In this document: piece by piece, positions 57,706 to 64,000 of the stretch | Position numbering within the stretch: the first letter of the stretch is position 1 | How the letters are laid out: the number at the start of each line of letters is the position of its first letter | Assembly: GCA_014529385.2 (NCBI GenBank) | Contig: CM043953.1 | Coordinates: 72,297,872 to 72,361,871, forward strand | Direction: 5' to 3' | Length of the DNA stretch: 64,000 bases | Source of the DNA: Adiantum capillus-veneris | Lineage: Eukaryota; Streptophyta; Polypodiopsida; Polypodiales; Pteridaceae | Notes under the pieces: model-generated | The model's database searches: none | Told to the model about the DNA's origin: nothing | What the model saw: the letters and a program-made list of their open reading frames with translations, nothing else | Made by a program: the position numbers and the translations under genes

Positions 57706-58991
57706 TGTCGGGGAAAAATAAGTGTTGTTAGTGAGTCAGGATCATCATCGGGTTGCCTGTTGTGGGAACTGGTGAGAGAAACAACACAAAATAATATTTT
57801 GGAGATATAAACTAGACTTCAGAGCTCAAAATGTTTTTTATGTCAACTTAAAGCTCAATTAGAATTGAACTACAACCATTAAAACCAAGAAATCCAACTA
57901 AATGCTCGAACACAAACAAATGTACAAAAGCGGTGCCCTTTGTCGATAGAGTACGAGAACACGGTATCTCGCCTTGATCTTCTTGTGACATGACACTAAC
58001 CGCTTCTTAGTCTTTCCATGTTCCTTAGTATTCAAGCTTTCTCTTTTTTACCAAAAAGTCCCTTACAAACTCCTCAACTACTAACTATCTCTTCCTTAAA
58101 AAAACTTCAATTGCTTCTAAGTTGCTTTGTAAAGCCTAGAACCGGCGTGAGAATGCTCTTGATTCAATTATAAAGAACCTTGAGCTTCAAACCATCAATT
58201 AATGGCTTCAAGAAGTACCCACCCACAGCTCCTTTGCATATGCCGCTTCCAGCCAACTTCACCGTGTGTTGCTCGTTGCCTCCTTCTACAGCTCATGCGG
58301 CCCTACAGCTCCCTTCAAGGCTCTTTCCACCCTCGTCTTTCCCTCATCACAACTCTGCCAAACTGCCCGTCGGCCCTCGCTCTCCCTTCTCTTTAGACGG
58401 CCACCAACTTCTAAAAGCCCTCGCCCAAAGCTTCATCCACGACGACCTCTACAAAGCACGCTTTTTCCTCTGCTGAAAACATGCCAGCTTGCCTTTTTTA
58501 ACTTGATTAAAATAGCTTTGCTTTATTCTATTATTAACAACATGTGGCCATTCACATTGGGCCCTCATGTTGCAATCTCAGGTGCGTCATTCAAATGCCA
58601 GTTTAACCTTTCGGACATAAACTGAGGTATTTGCTTCAAAGAAAGACCCTCCTTTCCTATCTGGCTTTCGTGTCACAAACAACATAAATGTATTCAAAGT
58701 GACAACCTAGTCCCACAGTGCTAAACCTAGAACACCTTTGCCATTGCCATGAAGAGTATGATTTTTCAATCCATGTGCTTCAAGAGATTGCAATCCAAAC
58801 GAGAATCTCCTCAAGGACTTATAATGCTTGCTGACATGATCCATATTTGGTATATATACTGATAGGCACTACCAAGCACAAAATTGCATACATATCTACC
58901 AAAGAATCCCAAGCAATATCCTCCAAATAGATCCATCTTGGCATTAAGTCCTCAAATCATGAATTGTATTTGACTTATTTATCTACAATCA
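57706..58991 (-). repeat. 3' LTR of the gag-protease element
   Basis: Plus strand runs from TGTCGGGGAAAAATAAG to ATCTACAATCA. It lacks about 85 bp present in the other LTR near 61975-62060. A GC-richer block at 58180-58476 has an open plus-strand frame that is also open in the other LTR. Confidence 0.8.
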
Positions 58992-59230
58992 CCGAACTTC
59001 CTGTATGAAATTGAACCTTCAAATGTTAGTCACAGAAACCACGAAGAAAAAATCTTTTTTTACGAGAATTTCTTCTTCTTTGTACCACTATAGTCCTACT
59101 CTATAGTGGCACTCTATAGTGGCACCCCAAGAAAAGCCTGAATACACCTGTACCCTTTGAACTCTTTGCGAATCTTCGGCAAGGGCTAATCTCGTAAGCT
59201 GTCTTTATTTTTTACATGATCAACAAAATA

Positions 59231-59612
59231 GTCAAAAACTGAACCGCTCTTTTACCATCTCTGCTTCGGATCCTTGCATATGTTGAACCATCATCCAGCA
59301 CCTTTGTCTCCATGCGCACAGCCGTTATGTAAGGTTGCCCTAAAATAAGTGAATAAGAGGAATGCTCCTGTATGAAAACATTATGTCCATTACAAACATC
59401 TCCAATTGTAACCTTGACATTTGCACATGCTCCATATAATTCGCCAAGCTGGGTGTTGGCAGCTCGAATCTGCCAACCCTAATCCATATCAATAGGCCAG
59501 TTCCCTCTCTGGTACAAGCTCTTTGAGATCAAATTAATTTCTGAACCATGATCCACAAGTGCTAGAATAGGCTCATCAATATCACCAATCTTAACAATTG
59601 TCTCCGTAGTGG
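59231..59612 (-). pseudogene. Retropepsin fossil of the gag-protease element
   Basis: Reverse strand: ILALVDHGSEINLISKSLYQ is the active-site segment (Asp-His-Gly type), followed by IRAANTQLGELYGACANVKV, LILGQPYITAVRMETKVLDD and IRSRDGKRAVQFL. From memory this sequence type is abundant in basidiomycete Gypsy elements and also seen in some plants. It would process gag. Broken, but very recognisable. Confidence 0.78.
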
Positions 59613-59795
59613 CTCTATCCCAATGTGTTCTAGAAAAATGACTCTAGGTACCGCTTCATCACCATCATCATAATTGAAGTGAACATATCTTACCTTGGGT
59701 ATAACTTGATTGGAGATCACTACAGACTATAATCTTTCTTCTTCAATCTCTACCTCATAAGCATGCATCAAGAATTGATTTTACATTATGTTGGA

Positions 59796-61440
59796 TCACT
59801 TGGCTCTTAACCGTATCAAGTTCTTGCGCTCAACTGGTACTTGCCGCTTTCGCTTTATAATTTCAATGATTTCCTCATGACATTCACGTTTAGCAATACC
59901 CAAGACATTGCCCAAAGTAAGTTCCACCTTGCTATTGAGAATGTGTTCCTCAAATACCTTCTTCATATTTGTAGCCAATTCAATGTTGGATTTTAACTTG
60001 TAAGAAGGTCCTCTTGGCTTACCTTGCTTTTGTCTTTGGATGCCTCTTCCATAACCACTTTAGGTGTAGGAACTGCTTTGGAACTTGAACCTTCTTCCTT
60101 CTTGGCGCTAGTCCCTCGTAGCTCATTTTGATGAGCCTGCAATATCTTCAGCTCTCTTGCACTTCTCTTCCACCATAGCTTCGTTACCCTGAGATTTTGC
60201 AAGAAAGGCATACACAGAAAGAGAATCTATAGGATCAAATGCAATCCCGGCTTGATTTAATGTGTTACGCGTTATTTTACCTTTGTTGTCCTCACAGCAT
60301 ATGGCCAATGGCCATAGATTCCCTTTAGCCTTGATACCTTCCTCATCCTCCACAATGCATACCTATAATCTATAAGTTGCCGCATCAACCCTAGAGACAT
60401 TGTGTTGCAACTCCTCGACCAGCTTCTTCATACTACCCTTCCCATAGTTAAAGCGTAGATGTTCACAAGTTTCCTTAAGATGAAGCTTGTTGTCCTTCCA
60501 AAAAAATATGTTCTTAACTTCTTGTAAGCTTCATTAAAATCATCACAATTTTTACGTACATGATCTAAACTGTCACACCACATGCAGCCTTTATCCCAGT
60601 CCATTTGTGGAGAATGTTGCGTGGGGTTTGAAGAAGATCCACTTGCACTCAAACCATCAAGTTTAACAGCTTTTAAATTCAAATTCAACTCTTGTATACC
60701 TTTTACCAGTTCATCAAGGACTGGCTCTTCCAGCTTGGGTTTTGACTTTTGCAATAGACCCTCTTCAAGCGCTTCCATAGGATGAGCCACTATGAACTTG
60801 TCCGGGCCTCTTTTGTCGCTTCACAATCATATTAACAGCTTCTGTAACCAATTTCCGATTAGAAGCTAAGCCTAGCTCACCCGATGGATCCTCGAGCAGG
60901 TGTACCAAACTCTTCTGAAGGTGCAAATCTGCTGCTTGAATAAATAGTTCAAACTTTTCTAGCTGCATTGTTTCTACTCATCAGTAGATAATTGTTCAGA
61001 ATTCTTTTCAAAAGCTCGTAGTAATTCTCTCGTAGACAAGCCTTTGTCCTTTTGCTATACCCATTTCATTAAGCTTTTCTTGGTAACCCCTTGAGAATCT
61101 TCAAGGAAGTTCTCTTCTTGTAAAGCCTTCTTAAACTCCAACCAGTTTGCACCATGAGTTACCCAAATTTCTTGAGTTCAAGTCCTAAGCTCGGAAGCGT
61201 CAATTAAGTGAAAACCTTCCACTGTGTCATGGTCATTAACTCCATAATCCTCCATAGATTGTTCATAAATAGTACAAAATTTTGAAATATCACAGCCTTC
61301 AAATCTTTGCAGTTTTTCAGTTACCGTATACCGTGCTTGACAAATATGTTCACTCCGTTGATACTATTGCTGAGAAGCTTGTTGTTGCTTATATAGGCTA
61401 CAAATTGTTGCATCATCTGTTGCATTGCTACCTCCTGCGA
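59796..61440 (-). pseudogene. Gag fossil of the gag-protease element
   Basis: Reverse strand, N-terminus to the right. The capsid-like region has MQLEKFELFIQAADLHLQKS and LVTEAVNMIVKRQKRPGQ (about 60.8-60.97 kb). A zinc knuckle variant CMWCDSLDHVRKNCDDF lies near 60560. A C-terminal part has DSLSVYAFLAKSQGNEAMVE (about 60.2 kb) and LGNVLGIAKRECHEEIIEII (about 59.9 kb), which leads into the protease. It would form particles and bind RNA. Broken in several places. Confidence 0.72.
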
Positions 61441-61480
61441 TGTTGTCATCTTCTTCTACCAAAGTCCCACCCCGGCTCGT

Positions 61481-61498
61481 TTCACGTCGAGTTCACCA
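61481..61498 (-). other. Primer-binding-site candidate of the gag-protease element
   Basis: The reverse strand reads TGGTGAACTCGACGTGAA four bases after the 5' LTR end. The TGG start is right for a tRNA CCA 3' end; I cannot assign the tRNA. Confidence 0.55.
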
Positions 61499-61502
61499 AA
61501 GA

Positions 61503-62863
61503 TGACGGGAAAAAGTAAGTGTTGTTAGTGAGTTGGGATCAACACCGGGTTGCCTGCTGTGGAACTGGTAAGAAAAACGACACAAAATAAACTTTTGGAG
61601 ATAAAAACCAGACTTTAGAACTCAAAATATTTTTTATGTCAACTTAAAGCTCAGCTAGAATTGAACTGCAACCATTAAATCCAAGAAATGAAATTGAATG
61701 CTAAAACACGAACAAATGTACAAAAAGTGGTGCCCTTTGTTGATAGCACGAGAACACAGTATCTTGCCTTGCTCTTCTTGTGACATGACACTAACCACTT
61801 CTTAGTCTTTCCCTGTTCCTTAGTACTCATGCTTTCTCTTTTTAACCGAAAAGTCCCTTACAAACTCCTCAACTACTAATTGTCTCTTCCTAAAAAAACT
61901 TCAGTTTCTTCTAAGTTGCTTTGTAAAGCCGAGAACCGGCATGAGAACACTCTCGAGTCAATTATTAAAAACGTTGACCTTCAAACTTTTAACAAGAAAA
62001 AAAAACGATGTTCTGTGCAAATTGTAGCTCCCTTCCTTCTCTCAATCTCGCCCTCCTCAGTCGCTCATCAATTAACAGCTTCAAGAAGTACTCGCCGACG
62101 ACTCCTTTGCATATGCCACTTCCAGCCAACTTCATTGCTTGCTGCTCGTCACCTCCTTCTACAGCTCATGCGGCCCTGCAGCTCCATTCAAGGCTCTATC
62201 CACCCTCATCTTTCCCTCGTCACAACTCTGCCAGACTAACCGTCGGCCCTCGCTCTCCCTTCTCTTCAAACGGCCACCAACTTCAAAAAGCCCTCACCCA
62301 AAGCTTTGTCCACGACGACCTCTGCAAAGCACGCTTTTTCCTCTGAAAACATGCCAGCTCGCCTTTTTTAACTTGATAAAAATATCTTTGCTTTATTCTA
62401 TTATTAACAACATGCGGCCATTCACATTGGACCCTCATGTTGCAAGCTCAAGTGCATCATTCGAATGCCAGTTTAACCTTTCGGACATAAACTGAGGTAT
62501 TTGCTTCAAAGAAAGACCCTCCTTTCCTATTTGGCTTCCGTGTCACAAACAACGTAAATGTATTCCAAAGTGACAACCAAGTCCCGAAGTGCTAAACCTA
62601 GAACACCTTTGCCATTGCCATGAAGAGTATGATTTTTCAATCCATGTGCTTCAAGAGATTGCAATCCAACTGAGAAGCTACTCAAGGACTTACAATGCTT
62701 GCTTACATGATCCGTATTTGGTATATTGATTGATAGGCACTACCAAGCACAAAAATTGCATACATATCTACCAAAGAATCCCAAGCAATATACTCCAAAT
62801 AGATCTATCTCAGCATTAAGTCCTCAAATCCTGAACCATATTTGACTTATTTATCTGCAATCA
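61503..62863 (-). repeat. 5' LTR of the gag-protease element
   Basis: Plus strand runs from TGACGGGAAAAAGTAAG to ATCTGCAATCA; pairs with 57706-58991. Confidence 0.8.
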
Positions 62864-64000
62864 TTGATATTGCAAAAAGTGACAGCTCTTTTGTAAGAAA
62901 ACCTAAATCCTTCTCTTTTTGTGCTTTTCTCCCAATAAACGCGGGGCATCACAACATCGGCCCAAGCTTGAGGTGCTTGTTGTGCTCACTCACTAAGGTG
63001 CTTGAGGTGTTTGTCGTGCTTGCTGACTAAGGTGCTTGTCATGCTTGATTATTAAGGTGCTTGAGGTGCTTGTCATGTTTTATGAGTAAGGTGCTCGAGG
63101 GGCTTCATGGCTAAGATGCTTAAGGGGTGAGGTGTTTCAAAAAGTCAACAACATCCCTACACAAGGGGGGGTGAGCCCTACAAGTAGGGGCATGAGAGAG
63201 AACACACACACACTCACTCAAGGCAAGCCAAGTCCAAAGAGGCAACAAGGACACATGTCAAGCTCCTCCCCATGTTGCCCTCATAAGGTGCCTAAAGCCT
63301 ATGGGTTGACCTCTAAAGGGGTCCAATGAGAATTTAATTTATCTAAATAGTTATCTAGGCAGTATCAATCCCTCTCTCTCAAAGGGGTAAGGAGGACACT
63401 TGTCCAAATTCTACCCTTGTTGCTTTATATGCACTAAGCATGTGCTTGGCTAGCCTTGCAGGGGTCCATTCAAATTCAAGGATGCACTACAAGGAGGGGT
63501 CGACCAAAGCAAGATGGGGGTGTGCTTAGGGGTATACTCTCTCTCACACACACTCACATGCTCTCATTATCACTTGGTGAAAGTGCAAGAACTTCATCTC
63601 TTTCTCCAAGCTTGAGAAGTTGAGAGCCTACACCAACAACTCTTGGATATGGAATGCAAATCCAACCAATAGCCATGCTGCAATGCTATGCTAGCCATCT
63701 TCTTCATCTCCATTACTATGCTACTATGCTATGCTAAGCTCTATGATTAATGGTATGAGAGGACACTACTTCTTTCTCATAAGTTAATTCTTCTTCCTCT
63801 TTCCTATCCTCTACCTCAACTAGCTCTCTTTTAAGGTCTCAAGGAACACAAAGCTTGTATTGTACCAAGTCTCTCTTTATGGGAGAAGCTATAATACAAA
63901 AGCCTTTTGGAGGGGGGACGCTCCACATAAATCCGATCCTCAACTGTTGTCAAGTTCTCTAATTCTCTCTCTTGCAAAGTATTGTTCATGCCAAATTAAT
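62864..64000. other. Right edge: non-coding, with a 34-bp minisatellite
   Basis: No gene recognised. Between about 62966 and 63125, units of about 34 bp (TTGAGGTGCTTGT..TG....ACTAAGGTGC), some shortened to 25 bp, recur four to five times. Further right are ACACAC and CTATGCTA-type short repeats. It may be the start of another LTR element cut by the window edge. Confidence 0.6.

Larger units (their letters stand above)
57706..62863 (-). mobile_element. Gag-protease-only Ty3/Gypsy derivative (TR-GAG-like), 5.16 kb
   Basis: Direct terminal repeats 57706-58991 and 61503-62863 (TG...CA), about 90% alike by eye, enclose 2.5 kb. On the reverse strand this interior has a primer-site-like sequence, gag with zinc knuckle, and protease, but no RT, RNase H or integrase. 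It must have relied on enzymes from another element. No target duplication is obvious (CCCGA against TTGAT). Divergence of roughly 9-10% suggests about five million years. Several breaks. Confidence 0.8.

Noticed and set aside
57706-62863. Five-base target duplication for the gag-protease element
   Set aside because: CCCGA and TTGAT do not match, and shifting the ends by a few bases does not give a pair, so none is claimed.

Overview
The window reads as repeat-rich nuclear DNA of a land plant. The evidence is Ty1/Copia elements primed by initiator-Met tRNA, long Ty3/Gypsy elements with a TGGCGCC-type primer site, a CACTA (En/Spm) transposon with the plant transposase domain set, and a captured piece of a heavy-metal-associated isoprenylated plant protein (HIPP) gene. 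I cannot name the species. The element families make a large, repeat-laden genome (fern, lycophyte, gymnosperm or large angiosperm) plausible. I found no convincing intact host gene, tRNA or rRNA. Nearly everything is mobile DNA, much of it nested.

Layout. 47-5253 is a Mutator-like DNA element with an 8-bp target duplication, diverged long terminal inverted repeats and unrecognised spliced-looking coding relics. 6306-7652 is a short TIR element flanked by TTAA. 7.65-16.5 kb holds reverse-strand retroelement fossils: a small gag relic, then a Gypsy gag-protease half whose 2-kb leader carries five copies of an 18-bp palindrome about 284 bp apart. 16.5-35.3 kb is an old gag-only Gypsy derivative with ~1.3-kb LTR-like ends, split by a young 13.45-kb Gypsy (18147-31599; TSD ATCAT) that has a second retropepsin-like domain and an extra 3' ORF. 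35.3-38.3 kb is an unrecognised coiled-coil coding relic. 38.4-49.5 kb contains pieces of an old reverse-strand Copia, interrupted by a young Copia (39102-44660; TSD CTACT), by an internally deleted short-LTR Copia (45536-49136; TSD AAGAT), and at its right edge by the CACTA element (49481-56350; TSD ATT). The CACTA element carries a nearly intact intron-containing TNP2 transposase, a Transposase_24-type second domain and the HIPP gene fragment. 57706-62863 is a second gag-protease-only Gypsy derivative. The right edge holds a small minisatellite and no recognisable gene.

How the parts relate. LTR comparisons by eye give an order: young Gypsy ~2.6%, young Copia ~4.5%, short-LTR Copia ~9%, gag-only element at 57.7 kb ~9-10%, split gag-only element ~15%. 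Several residents lack reverse transcriptase and integrase and would have depended on enzymes supplied by relatives, so the window records both autonomous and parasitic LTR elements as well as gene capture by a DNA transposon.
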